Of a DNA stretch of 64,000 nucleotides, positions 34,336-47,187 are shown piece by piece. Under the pieces are notes generated by a model that had not been told where the DNA came from, ran no database searches, and saw only the letters and a program-made list of their open reading frames with translations. Every line of letters starts with the position of its first letter. Position 1 is the first letter of the stretch. Source of the stretch: Hypericum androsaemum (lineage: Eukaryota > Streptophyta > Magnoliopsida > Malpighiales > Hypericaceae); assembly GCA_963995505.1 (NCBI GenBank), contig OZ023187.1:18266584-18330583 (forward strand), written 5' to 3'. Position numbers and translations under genes: made by a program.

Positions 34336-35910
34336 CTTGTAAGCCCAGGAATGCATCTCGTTTCTTTAGAGTATTAATGAATAAAATCTTTACGTTTATC
34401 ATGCGATATGCAAATTTTGAGACAATTTAATTTTCTTTTATTTTATACACCATATTTGTGATGTACAATCTTAAATTTATTCTTACTACTGGTTGTAAAG
34501 GGCCAAGTATCTATTTTTTTCTATAATGCAATGTCGATTTTTTTGGTCCAGCACATATATAACTATCGAAGAATAACTCAAAAATAAAGAAATTTGTATC
34601 CTCTATGTCAGACTCATTGTTGAATTATGGTTAACTAATAATAGATAGGGTAGCTCTATCCCAACTATACTTAACTAATAATTGTTAAGTATAGTTGGGT
34701 TAAGCTAGAGCTTGAGGTGACCTAATGTGTCATCAATAAGATTTTTCTTTCTGTCCTGGATATAGACAATTTGTTGAACTACGCAATTCTCTTATATCAA
34801 TATCACATATTTGTTTTTTATGTTAGAAAAGAGGTGATTCCGCTATGCATCTATGCCTAAGGTAGGTTGATTTTCTTAACAATAACTATGTGTTAAAGCT
34901 ATAATGGAAGGGATGGAATCAAGGAACGCCACAATTGATAACCTAAAATATCCTAACAAACATTAGAATACCTTTCGGCAATTTTTTTTTATCACCAATA
35001 GGCTTACCGTGGCCGCTTATAATGTACTTTTTTTCTCTCAAAAAAAACAATAGGCTAACTGTGGAGTTGCGAATTTATTTTCTGTCGCAAAGAGCGTCCT
35101 TTGAGTTTGAATCACATGCTCATTGTATAATTCGAATCACTTGTATAAGAGTAACGATTATAACAAACTAGTAATAGAGCGTAGAATGTAATGTTGGCGG
35201 TCACAACCTCGTGGGAAAAATTGCTGTATAGAAATAGTGTACCAACATTGTAAAAAATAAATGATTTTAATACAGGCCTTTATCCGCGAGATAGAAACCA
35301 CAGCTGGTTCTCATCTCGATCGCGAATGGTGCCTCAAAACTGCCCTTCAGATATGCAATAGAATAGATTTTTCTATAATATTTGCATTATTGGTGATTTT
35401 TATCCATGAGATAACTTTCGAGGACGAGTCGAGTATATAGAAGAGAAGATAGTCTAGATAAGAATAGGACATTAGAAAACTAGTTCTTGACCAGCACAAG
35501 TTTGTACGTTGTTAAAATCTAAACCCGCCAGATTTCAATTTGAAGAGAGAATTATCACGGTGGGTTATGGAGCATCAAAATATAGCAAAGATGATTTGTT
35601 TAACATAATCGACGAAGAAAATAGAGCGTCGCTTATTCATTCCAAGTTAATCCCAAAATCGAAAGTCTATTTGACTCGAATTTAGAATGATCGATCTATT
35701 GAATGAACGGATAACAATGCCAGGGCAATTCAACCAAAAGTTAATCAAGAAAGGGTTTAAATGGCGGTATTTGCCTATAACTTTTTTTATTAACTGAGCC
35801 GTTGCAGTACAATAGAAATGAACTTAGTTTTGAGGGTCAAACATAGCTTCATCCTTGTCTTGTTATCCGAATGAATTCGGATACATTATTTTAAGAATCT
35901 TTATTCTTAT
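34336..35910. other. Spacer, nothing recognised
   Basis: AT-rich; T-rich runs near 34,982-35,045 may be old retroposon tails. No gene or RNA is supported. Confidence 0.4.
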
Positions 35911-37181
35911 CTAAGAATAAAGATCAGGATAAAATAGAACGTGGGTGGAAGGTAGCCATGCATTGCCGTTGAGAAAAAATTTCACCGTATATTTTTGGGG
36001 TCCCGAGATGTTTCTGATCACAGCAAAACCTCTCCAATTCACCCTTTTTTCTGTCATAGCTCCTGGACCTCGATTGTTATACTCCCTATATGATACCAGG
36101 TCACGTCTGTAGAGCGTACCATCGTTCCAATCCATCCATCCTTGTGGATCAATAAAATCCGGTAGATATGATTGCATGACAACAGTGGTGGAGAAGTCGC
36201 CCCAAGGCCTTCCCAAAAATGTCTCAACTCCTGAGTGGGTTTGAAAATCTGCAGCCGAAATGGTACAGTTGTGGAGAACGATACCTGATTCAATATTCGG
36301 ATTATTCCGATTCTCAGCTGTGATCACATTTGCTTGTCCGCGTAATGGCTGATGTAAATAGATCTCTGAATTCTGTAGGACAACTTTCGGGTCACCAAAG
36401 ATGAAGTCTATTGTGCCATAGATTTTGCATTCCCTGTAAAATTGTAATCCAGACTTCACATATAATGTGTCTTGATAACCGTTGATTTTACACTGGTAGA
36501 ATACCGCATGATCAGTTTCTACTAGTAAGGCCACAGCTTGCCCCAGGGACGGTCCAGCAGTGTTGATAAAGGTGATCCCTTGGGCTACAAAATCTGCTCC
36601 ATAAATCGCTGGCAAAAATATATAACAAATAAATCAAATAATAGTATAACACTAATACTAATTAATTATTACAAAAATTAAATAATGCTTACGGACTGTT
36701 GTATTTTTTAGAAGTAAATGAGTAAATTTTATTAAACAATTCGGCAAATGCATGAGGGAGGCACCCGTAGGAACAGCTTATACCGAGGAATGAAACAGGA
36801 GAAAAATTACAATGTTAATCGTTGAGGCCGAGAGATGAAAGGAATAGAAGAGGGTTTTGGTGATGGAAGCTTACGGACGGTTGCTGTTTCTGGAAGGGGA
36901 TATCCGGTTCCATTGCTCTTATTTCCACTGACAATCGTCAAGTCAATTCCGTCGCCAAAAATTGATATATTTGGTTTATCTTGGGGGACGACGAAGGGGT
37001 TGTAAACTCCGGCCTTCACTTTGATCGTGAACCGGTTCTTGTTGTTGATTGGGGCAGCTTCAATTGCCTCTGAAATTTGATTGAATTGGCCTGATCCATC
37101 GCGAGCCACAATAGAATTAAATTCTGAATCAACACAATTTAGGCATAGCATAACAAACAAAACTATTACTAGCTTTGACAT
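35911..37181 (-). CDS. Pectinesterase (pectin methylesterase), two exons, no pro-domain
   Basis: Joining 37,181-36,875 and 36,608-35,911 gives 334 residues. Introns have GTAAGC and GCCAG borders and the junction reads ATV-PIYGADF in phase 1. The start MSKLVIVLFVMLCLNC is a signal peptide. CE8 motifs are all present: GQAVAL, the pair GYQDTLY (oxyanion Gln and first Asp), DFIFG (second Asp) and LGRPW (Arg and Trp). These remove methyl groups from cell-wall homogalacturonan. There is no PMEI pro-region, so it is the short secreted type. Length and motif spacing fit a working enzyme. A decayed copy of exon 1 lies upstream at 38.1 kb, from tandem duplication. Confidence 0.9.
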
Positions 37182-37235
37182 GCTTTTTCAACTGGGGAGT
37201 TCAAAGTTGTGATGATTCAGTTGGACACTAACACC

Positions 37236-37246
37236 ATATATATATA
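37236..37246 (-). promoter_or_regulatory. TATA box of the pectinesterase gene
   Basis: TATATATATAT about 55-65 bp upstream of the ATG. The duplicated upstream copy has only a degraded AGATATATTG here. Confidence 0.5.
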
Positions 37247-38144
37247 GTGCTCCATCTCAAAGTAACATTAGAATTTTGATTTTTTTTTTGTAATTTATTA
37301 AGTTTAATCTTCTGTTTGATCGTGACACATTTTTACCTTCCACTTTTGTGTGCTTGATAGAGATAAATGATTTCCTTTCAAAGGAGTTCCATAGCCAGGA
37401 CATCATGTTATTTTTGGATGCCTGCACTGTGTAGCTGGTTTCCATAGAATGGGGTTTCCAGTGTCCGAATTTGGCCTTAGCGATATTAAACATCATGATA
37501 GGGTTCCCTGTATCGGTACTATTTTCTTACTGTGGGTCACCCATTTCAGTGATTCTTTTAACGATATATATGGTAACCTTAAAAAAAATAACAATATATG
37601 GGTGACTGTTTTAACTATATCGTTTCCTTTGGTAAAACTAAAAACCTGAATCTGACATTTCATTGAGAAATTCAAATCTTTTTTAACACCTACCCGACTT
37701 CTTTAAGTAATGCCACAATGGTGGCCTATCAATTTGGGTATTTACCCCTTAATTATCTAACTAGGCACTCTAAACCTATCAAGATGTGTTTCACCGGCGC
37801 TGAAAGAGAAAGCTATTTAAGAGAATGAAATTAGAAAACAATTACACCTAGAGTTAGAAAATAATTATGTCTATTGGCATCTTACATGGACTAACAAGGA
37901 AACGCTACAAAAAGGATCCTAGCTGACCAGAAATGGACTGAAAAATTGGAAACAGTAGATAGATTTCTGATAATTTAACTTTTCAGAAAAAAATATGGAT
38001 TAGCTGTACATGATTTAACCTTTTTTTTTGCGTGAAAAAAATAATGCATTAAGAAAAAAAAATAGCAAGAAAGTGACAAGCATTACAATGTTAATCGTTG
38101 TGGCCGAGAGATCAAAGGAATATAAGAGGGTTTTGGTGATGGAA

Positions 38145-38408
38145 GCTTACGGACGGTTGCTGTTTCTGGAAGGGGAAATCCGGTTCCGTTGCTCTTACTT
38201 CCATTGACAATTGTCGAATCAATTCCGTCGCCAAAAAAGTGATATATTTGGTTTTGCGGTTAATTGGAACAGCTGCAATTGCATCTGAAATTTGTTTGAA
38301 ATGTCCGGATCCATCGAGCGATGGATCCGGACAATTCAAACAAATTTGAGATGAATTAACACAATTCGACCATAGCATAACAAATAAAACTATTACTAGC
38401 TTTGACAT
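38145..38408 (-). pseudogene. Pectinesterase exon-1 copy with fold-back insertion
   Basis: MSKLVIVLFVM and the DGSG(H)FKQISDAI motif align with exon 1 of the neighbouring gene. A segment of about 35 bp was added as the reverse complement of its neighbour (see 38,282-38,353), inserting foreign residues before DGSG. Sequence for the AGVYNPFVVPQDKP part is missing, and the frame shifts after INRKTKYI. The donor-like GTAAGC remains at the end, but no exon 2 follows. It cannot encode an esterase. Confidence 0.8.
38282..38353. repeat. 35-bp near-perfect palindrome (fold-back)
   Basis: Left arm 38,282-38,316 and right arm 38,319-38,353 are reverse complements with two mismatches and a 2-base centre (AG). 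The innermost TGTCCGGATCCATCG and its partner are perfect. The functional sister exon has only one arm, so the other was added. Confidence 0.9.
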
Positions 38409-39420
38409 GTTTTTTCAATTGGGGAGTATAAAAATGTGATGATTTAGTCGGACACTAATACTACAGATATATTGTGCTCCATCTCAACCTAACATTAGAA
38501 TTTTGATTTTCTTTTTGTAATTTATTAAGTTTAATCTTCTGTTTGATCGTGACACATTTTTACCTTCCCCTTTTGTATGCTTGATAGAGATAAATGATTT
38601 CCTTTCTAAGGAGTTCCATAGACAGGACATGTTGTTATTTTTGGATGCCTGCACTGTGTAGCTGGTTAATATGTATGTGTGGGTGCTGGGTGCTTTCGTG
38701 TGCTTGTTTGGCGCAAAGTAATTTTTTTATATAAGTGAATTTTTTATTAATAATAAATATAATCTCACACGTCCTCCAGAGGTTTGGTCAGCCATTCCAA
38801 AGGGAACTTTGTGATTAGAATGGGGTTTCCAGTATCCGAAATTAGCCTTAGCGATATTAAACATCATGATAGGGTTCCCTGTATTGGATACCATTGCCTT
38901 ACTGTGGGTGACTATTTTCTTCCTGTGGGTCACTCATTTTGGTGATTCTTTTAACAATATATATGGTAACCTTAAAAAAAATATATATATGGGTGACTCT
39001 TTTAACTATATATTTTTCTTTGGTAAGACTTAATCTAATATTTCATTGAGAAATTCAATTCTCTTTTAACACCTACCCAACTTCTATAACTAATGCCACA
39101 ATGGGTGGCCTATCAATTTGGGTATTTACCCCTTAATTATCCTGTGCCTAACTAGGGCACTCTAAACCTAACAAGATGTGTTTCACCGGCGCTGAAAGAG
39201 AAAGGTATTAAAGAGAATGAAAATTAGAAAACAATTACACCTAGAGTTAGAAAATAATTATGTCTATTGGCATCTTAAATGGACAAACAAGGAAACGCTA
39301 CGAAAAGGATCCTAGCTGACCAGAAATGGACTGAAAAATTGGAAACAATAGATAGATTTCTGATAATTTAACTTTTCACAAAAAAAATATGGATTAGCTG
39401 TACAAGATTTAACCCTTAAT

Positions 39421-42029
39421 AAAATGTGGCATGTTTTTTAGAATATTAGTTATCCAAATACCACAGCGTCAATTAATCCGGATTCAAATCCGAATTCAAT
39501 TCGGGTGAGAAATTTTAAAGGTAACAAGACCAAACAAATATTTAACATTGATGCATTACAAAAGAACAAAATATGTTATGTTTTTTTGTTTATTCGACTT
39601 GTTATACAATCCACTGAAATAACTAATCTATGTTCGGATCGGATTGGTTATATCAGCCTAACACCTCCTTAAGAATTGCGGCCCTAAGTGCATCGTTAAG
39701 TATCTCCGTCAGACGCAATCTGGAATCTTCATTGAATATCAAAGCTCATGATGTGTTGGCGCTGCAATTAAGAAACCGGATTAGGCATTTGCTGATTTTG
39801 GATGCCAACAAACAAGAACGCATAAACCAAGGTTTTCACCATTTTTACTTGGGTTTTGGTGGTTCACACTTGTGAGGGTTTAATCTATATTTGGTATATA
39901 TTCATAAATGTATCGTTAAGTGTCTCCGTCAGCTGCAATTTGGGATCTTCATGAATATCAAAGCTCGTGATGTGTTAATTCATCACATAATCATCATATT
40001 TGTGATGATAATAATCTTGCATGTCCCATGGTTATGGCAAAGGTATGACCCATAATTTTATAAATTAAACAATAAATTCCAACCTATGTTAAAAAAATTA
40101 AAATAATCAGTATGTTCGACGGATGTCACTTATTCAGTACAAATAAATATACATACGGCTTAAAAGTTGTAGTCTTTTCACGTTGCAAACTAGTATGTTA
40201 ATTTTTCTATAAAGTATTCGATATGCCCTCATATTCACTAAAAGAAACTAAAAAAAGTTAGGTCCCGGATGGTGCAATCGGGCAAACGAAGGATATGGTA
40301 CAAGGGTAATTTCATGGTAATTTTTTATACTAAGTTGTCATATTTGAACCATTTTTACTTAGGTTTTGGTGGTTCACATTTTTGAGGGTTTCATTGTCTA
40401 ACTATAGATTATCTGGTATTTTATAGGATCAAAAGTTAATGCTGCTGCAAAAAAATATATATTATTGTTGGTTATCCACCCATATTGATCGGGGGGAGTT
40501 ACCAATGTGGACATGCCACATCACCCATTGGGTGGTTTACATTGGTCACATCCCTTTGTGGGATGGTGACTGTTTCTCTTTTTAATAGAAAGAAAAGGGA
40601 ACGGAAACGGGAATTTGGGAAGAAATAAATTAGCAACACCCCTCACTGAGATAAAAAAGTTTACGCAAGAAACCAAAAGTGATTTGCTTGACAGTTTTCT
40701 CTATTCGACTCTAAGGTATTTAGCTCGTGGCAATCGTTATTCGCTTCGATAATTCGTGAGCAAAAATTGACCAGTGAAAAAGACTTAGTTAAGATCCCAG
40801 AAAATTACGCTTCAACAAATAAATATATTTATAGTTTTAAAGAATTTCGTTTTATTAATCAATTTAAGGTTTTGATTATTTGTTGATGAACTATAATCAA
40901 AAACCTTCATTAGTATCAGAGATTGATGGGTTTTTGTTGAAGAAATAATTGATTTTTGAAAACAAAAACGTAAGTGGGGTTCAAAAATCGGAATTTTAAG
41001 AAACTTGTCATGAAAACAGTTTCGGTTGTCCTTGAATGCATAATTTGGAAAGTTTTAGTGAATGAACTGAATTTATTGAATTTTGTGCGATGTACATTAT
41101 TCTGTCTTTGTTTGAATACGCTAGTAACCTGTAGGGTTGAAATGAATTTATTCTTTTAATCTACCCTGAATCCATAATGAACATTGTCCTTATTTGCAAA
41201 CGCACATAAAATCTGGGACTAACTCGTAATGTGTCCCCGAAAATCCCCAAGTCGGGGATGAACTAATTCTGAAAAATTGGGGATTTTTTTTTCCCCAAAT
41301 CATATTCGCAATTCCTGGCTGGGTCATGTTGTTCGTGATTCAACTCGGTGTTTTGGAATTGCAAGCCGGCAGCACCGAATCGTTGAATTCATTTGAAGGC
41401 AAAACCGTACTTTCAACATTTTCAATAAAAAATTAATAAATATATACGGGCCTCCCTGCACACGAAAAATATTTTTGGCCCCACCCGCGTTGTTGACCCA
41501 AGGTCAACGCGGAGAAGCCCTCTTGGAAGCTTGACTAGTTAAGGAGGAGGAGAAACTTTACTCCTCTCTCCTGCATCTAGGAGCTTTTTCTAGGTTTTTT
41601 AAGCTTACTGCCGTTCAACCTCCATCTTCCCTAAGATTGCAGCCTTCGCCAGCTCACGTGCTTCAAGAGTCGTCGGAAGATTGACCAAAGATTTGGAAAA
41701 CTGACCAAACAGTTATTTTTCCAATCATTCTGTTAGCGGTTGATAAGTCGTTTTGGTTGATATCACTTCTTATTCAAATATCTACTAAGATGGACAATGA
41801 GCTTTCGAACAAGAATGATAAGTTGCAGCAAAATATAAGCATTTAATTAGACACGAAGTGCCATTTTTCCCATTTGCACCAATACTTACCCGCAGTGAAT
41901 CCTTCTTTTTACCGTGATGACACAGGCAGTGAAAATTCTCTCCAAATAAAGGGAAAAGTTGCTAGGATAAAGAAAAAGGATATGTGAAGATCAATGGAAG
42001 ATAAGTGGGAGAGGGATCATGGATCATCC
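39421..42029. other. Long spacer with small direct repeats
   Basis: 39,687-39,760 recurs at 39,907-39,980 (CGTTAAGT(A/G)TCTCCGTCAG, ATGAATATCAAAGCTC-like). 39,836-39,880 recurs at 40,346-40,390 (CCATTTTTACTT(G/A)GGTTTTGG). Open frames such as 39,630-39,875 and 40,974-41,159 carry no known signature. The last part, next to 42,030, should include the GDPDL 3' UTR. Confidence 0.45.
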
Positions 42030-45000
42030 TCAAAGCTGCAGAAGAATGCAGATCACCAATGCGAGGTGCGGTAGTAAGACAGCAGATGCTCGACCGGCAG
42101 ATGATTTAGTACCAGCAGTTGGGGCCGGAGTTGGTGCCACTGGAACAGTCAAAGGTGATCCCTCTACATCGCGTTTAGTGAGTGTCGGATTTGGAGCTTC
42201 TGCTGGTGGCTTCAATGGAGGATATTGAATTAGGCTCAAGAGGGATCCAGACATTACAGGGGACATAAAAATGGGTGTATTGTCTCCCTTGTTTAAGCAT
42301 CTGTTTTCTGAAAGAAGAAAGTGATGTCAGAGGGTCGTCGGTCCAGCCTCGAAGTCTGTAATTGAAAAGAAGGTGATCAGGTGCACTACTTACTTTTGTA
42401 TCTAGCAGATGTGCGCGGGAAGTCTGTGACAACACCATTAATGCCGCTGCTGCGAACATAGCTATTAACTTCCACCGTTGCGTCCGAGAAGAAGTCCCAT
42501 GCCTGAGATGCAAACTCGTTGCTGAAGGTCTCCACATAGACGGAGAGGTTAGCTGCTTGTAGTTTCGGTACAACATCTGTAAGCCCTTTCAGGAAAAGTT
42601 CATTCTCGGGCATGACAGATGACTTCGAGATAACCACGGAATGAGCAAATGACTTGATGTCGTCCACTGCGGACGAAAGGGCGTCTCCGATATCCTCACC
42701 AACCGCATATACAAGCTCGTAAGTTGTATCCTTGAACTTGATTAGCACGGCTTTGTTAGTGGACTGGATCATCACCTTTTTAACCGGCTGATCGTCATAA
42801 CCAGCATTCTTCAAGGCACCAAGTACGAGATCAATTACAGGCACATTCTTCTTCTCTATAAGATAGGCTGCATTCTGAGAAAATCAAATTTAAAAAAAAA
42901 CTCAAAGACCTGCCGAAGAGATATATACAAAATGTACGAATTCGTCTTGAACAGGCGAATGAAACCAAGATGAGATGGTTCATCCGAGTGCAATGTGCGA
43001 ACATCAAAAAGAGATTATGATTGAAAATTTTTAGGAAGACACACCTCAATGCTGATCAAGACACCAGACAGAGAGCTGCTGTTCTTTGCCAAATTCAAGA
43101 AATCAGAGAGAGCCAAGAACTTGCCCGCATTTTTGTACTTGGGATTCCGGAAGAGCTTATATTTGCGAGCATACGGGCTTGCTATCATTGCTGCGTTAGA
43201 AAAACGACTGCATCAAATTCGACCTAGCAATAGCTGAAGACCAAATGACGAAGATGAACTTACGCGTCAAGCTCTGAATCTGACTCCAAGTTAAGCTGAA
43301 TGAAAATATACCACTTCCGAGATCCGGAATTTTTTGCAGAAGGTTGCCAAAACTAGACTGGATAACATTTGTACTGTCGATCAGATTTATCGAGCTCATG
43401 CAGAAAGGTACATTATCTTGCGAAATTTGTACAGAGCAGTCAATAACATCTGCATCATCTGTAATTGCTTTTCGGTATGCCAAATCCGTACCACCGGTGT
43501 AATCTCCACTTGCACCATTTTTTGTGACGACCGTCAGATTTACTGCTCCGCGAAAATTCAGAAGAAGTCAGTAACTGATAAGTTTCAAGCATAATCAACT
43601 GAATAACATTCACTTGATACCTTTGTCTGCAGCATTTGTTTCCAAATGAGCAAAGCACTCTGTAATTTAAGGACAAAAAGTCAGAAACTGAAAAATGCTA
43701 ATCCCAATGGTTGCAGTTATTGGGAGAATCTCAAACTACCTCTTGCCTCTGACGGAGTTATCGGGTAATCAGACAGTACTCCATCAACAGAGAAATCTTC
43801 ATTGTCCATATGATACAGATACTCGGTTATCGGATCATAACTGCAGTTGAAGTTAGACGGAACATCATTATAGAACTCTGATGTGTAGACTTCTAGCCCG
43901 GCTTTATGCGCATCCGAGACTAGGGAAGTATGGGGCTGTAGATAGCCACTTGCGTCTACAGGCCATACATAATACTTAGGGACCAGAATCCCGGAGGCGA
44001 ATGTCTTGATAAACGTCAGATTGTGCGAGAGAGAACTGTATGTCTGGTTTGTTGTAGGCTCTATATCATCTGGCTCGAGAAACCGGAGGATCAGCTTTGT
44101 TGTTTTCGGGTTGAACCTTGAAGCGACACTGTTTAAGAAAGCCACTTCGGGTGAGGAGATATGGCTCACAACAACTTTTCTTGTCACAGAAAGAACATAG
44201 CTCCTGGCACTCAGATTGTGTTGCGAGAAGAATGCATCATGCTGCAAAAAATATAAGTATTACCTCATGAAATGTACAGAGAGATAAACCTGAATGTTAC
44301 TTGATCATGTACCTGAATGTTCAACCAAAAAACCATTAATTGATTAATTACCCCAACCACGTCCTCGGGTCTTTGAATCGTATAATTATTCCCATCGAAC
44401 TTATCACTTCGGGACCAGATACCCTGAGTCACTGTTACAGACAAAAAAAACCTCTATCAGCCAAAATTGCAGGAGCATAAAAGCTAAGCAATGAACTTGT
44501 GAAGGGCTTACACACAATCTAGTTGCTGATTTGCAAGATAATAGGGGGAATGCCAAGATGAAAAGGAAATGAAAGCGAGCGGACTCACAGATGACCGATT
44601 GAAGATCTTCGAAGGTAAAATCCACCGAGAACCATCCTGTTTGAGACACTCCATTGATCTTATAACGGGTCGAACTGTTCGGAAACACTTGTTCTATGTC
44701 GGTTGAATTGTTCAGGTTGACATCAGGGGCACAGAAGCCGACGCCATCCTTTGTCAACTGCACATCACACCACAGGACTACATCTTTTGTACTTGTAGCC
44801 AAAGCAAAACCATAAGCATCAATGCTGGAGTCGGGGAGAATTCCTGAAAAGCCACCGCGAGCTACGATCACAGGCGCACCCCCTGCAATAGAGAAAAACA
44901 TCCGCGAGCTTACAAGCGAGCCACGAACTCCTCCACGCTGACATTTTACGCCATTCCGACTCAATACCAACACCATTGACAATGTCATCTGTCCCCTTAA

Positions 45001-45511
45001 AATTCTAAGCTTTATCTCATCAACAGAGGGAATTAATCTGTCCCCTTAAAATTCTAAGCTTTATCTCATCAACAGAGGGAATTAATCTAAGTCAAAGGAA
45101 AAAGCTCCTCAGCCCAAAAGAACTCAATGCCAATGTCATTGACAAATGTGATCTGCCTCCCTCTTAGGAGTTTTGAAGACCACCAAAATCTCTATTTCAC
45201 TAATTTAACTAACTGAAAACCATAATTAATTTAACTAAATTCCAGCTCTAACATTAGCTTAAACTAACTTAGCCAATCGCCAAAATTAGGACCCAAAAAA
45301 ATTCGAAACTTGGAGCTTCTGATGATCAAGAAAGTCCTTAGTTGGCAACTTTAACACACGCACAGAGAAAAGTGAAGGAAGCTTTACCGGAGAGAGTTTG
45401 CCATTTGGCAGTAGCTTGGGAAGCGGCGAGAGGGAGAAGGAGGAGGAATGGGAGTAGGGGAAGCCAAGAGGCGGCGGCGCGTGGAATGCACATTTTTTGG
45501 TCTATTGTCAT
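42030..45511 (-). CDS. GDPDL: SHV3-like / glycerophosphodiester phosphodiesterase-like protein (GDPDL), nine exons
   Basis: Exons (minus): 45,511-45,388; 44,882-44,589; 44,431-44,313; 44,241-43,740; 43,659-43,621; 43,542-43,264; 43,190-43,045; 42,874-42,394; 42,307-42,030. All borders are GT-AG and all phases agree, giving 753 residues. A signal peptide ([15 protein letters not shown]) is followed by two GDPD-like domains: [12 protein letters not shown] with [10 protein letters not shown], and [10 protein letters not shown] with [10 protein letters not shown]. The C-terminus has a Pro/Ala-rich spacer and a hydrophobic tail ([17 protein letters not shown]) fitting a GPI anchor. Family members act at the cell surface in wall assembly and root-hair growth. 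The canonical GDPD His-Arg start is replaced by Ala-Arg, as in SHV3. A second possible start lies at 45,493. Confidence 0.92.
44991..45088 (-). repeat. 49-bp tandem duplication in GDPDL intron 1
   Basis: GTCCCCTTAAAATTCTAAGC and the next ~29 bases occur twice in a row (44,991 and 45,040), apparently identical. Confidence 0.9.
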
Positions 45512-47187
45512 GTGAGAGAGAGAGAGGGGGGAATTTAGGGACCGGAGAAGAAGATGGAGAAGAAGCAGAGAGATGGTGAGCTCAACCTTTTTATGTTGGT
45601 TCAAATTTTAGTTAGTCGATATGAATTATTCGAATATCAAATGATTGAGGAAAAAAAATGTTATATGTTCTCTCTGTATCATCTGGCATGTGGATAGTGA
45701 CGGCTGATCGAGAATTTTTGACGAGGAGAACTTATTGTAGTAACGACATAAATTGCACTTTACTTGTCACGACTAGATATCACACGCACTCTCTTTCTTA
45801 AATTTTTATTCAATTTTCTTTTTTTTAAAATATATTATTAAAGTCAAACAATAACGAATACTAATTTAAAAACAGTTTTTCTTATGATATTTTTTTATTT
45901 GTGAAGGTTAAACTTAATACTCTCTTAAAAGAATTAGGAGTGTATTACTCATATTGGTAATTTTCTTAGTTTAATCCCTAAAATTAGTGTGTTTTCACCG
46001 ATTTTTTTAATTATACGTGGAGCTGTTAATAATATGTGACTCAGCAATAGTTCAGGGCCTTCAGGCCATCCGTTTGACTCGGAGCACATAATTTCAACTA
46101 TGTTTCATGCATTTTTCAAATTAAGTTCAAACAATAGTCAGGTTTTGTACGGATTTTTGGGTTTAATAGATGATAATAGGGTTTTTTTTACCAAAGAAAT
46201 TATTAAACTCCCCCAATTAGAACTTCCTCAATATTTAAATAAATATCGATGTGATTCTTTGCATATTGTTGGTTAACTGTTTTAATTAATCCACTACTTT
46301 AGATAGAAGCTGACTACTTCAACTCTCCATTGTCTTCTTTAATTAAATTTTGATACTTTTTTCATAATTTCTTTCCATTTTATTTTTCTTTGAAAGATCT
46401 AAAAAGTTCATATATCTAAAATTGGAATAGCAGTCAAAAAAAAGGTGACAAAGGCTCATCAACGATTCCGGTAACGAAATCATGCGCCAATTCGTTCTAC
46501 AATACTTTAAAAAAGGAAAATTAGTGAAGGCAAAAAACTATTCGCATTCAAAATTGTTTCATTATTGAAAATATTTAATTAAGACACACAAAATAAAAAA
46601 AATATCAACCAGCTTACATGAAGTTGTTCTAACTTAATCAGGATATCTAAATTTTCAGCTATTTTAAAGACGATAGTGTTAAAATAACTTTTCATTATTT
46701 GAAAATACTAAAATCGAATCTGAATTATCATCGAGTGAATATCTAGATACTAGTTGATTTTAACCAAAAAAATAAAAAATGGCATTTTCGCATGGTAAGA
46801 CTTATTTACATCTTTTTATTACTATTAATTCGGGAAGACAATACTGGCTTTCTTTTATTAGGCAATGCGTATAACAGTGGTCATCTGCAAAGTTTTAGAT
46901 CTTACAATAATGATAGTGGCAATGTCACAAAAATACAAGATGCCAATACTTGTTCCCCCACCTATTATTCTACCCAAAAAAAGCTATGAGGACCGCTGCC
47001 TCTTTATTGCTATCCCAACTTCCCATCTTGTTGATGGCGGAAAATTAAAGAAAAAGTAGTGCAACAATTGGCAACTCTATTTAATTTCTTAACTGGACAA
47101 AAAATTCAAAGGATTATAACTAATACTTCATGACTTGTTAATTATTTATTAAAATAATCTTATCATCCAAAATTTTTATTTGATTCG
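45512..47187. other. Spacer, including the GDPDL promoter side
   Basis: A GA-rich leader-like stretch lies just upstream of the ATG (45,511-45,570). No clear TATA box is seen. The remainder is AT-rich with unsupported short frames. Confidence 0.4.

Larger units (their letters stand above)
37250..39420. repeat. Tandem duplication of the pectinesterase 5' block
   Basis: 36,825-37,250 (exon 1 with flanks) matches 38,085-38,480, and 37,250-38,010 (upstream region) matches 38,480-39,415. The order and orientation are kept, with many long identical stretches such as TTGATCGTGACACATTTTTA and CTGACCAGAAATGGACTG. A short block near 38,690-38,815 is extra in the distal copy. Confidence 0.85.

Noticed and set aside
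42019..42228. Plus-strand frame rich in Gly/Ala/Val
   Set aside because: It is the antisense shadow of the last GDPDL exon.
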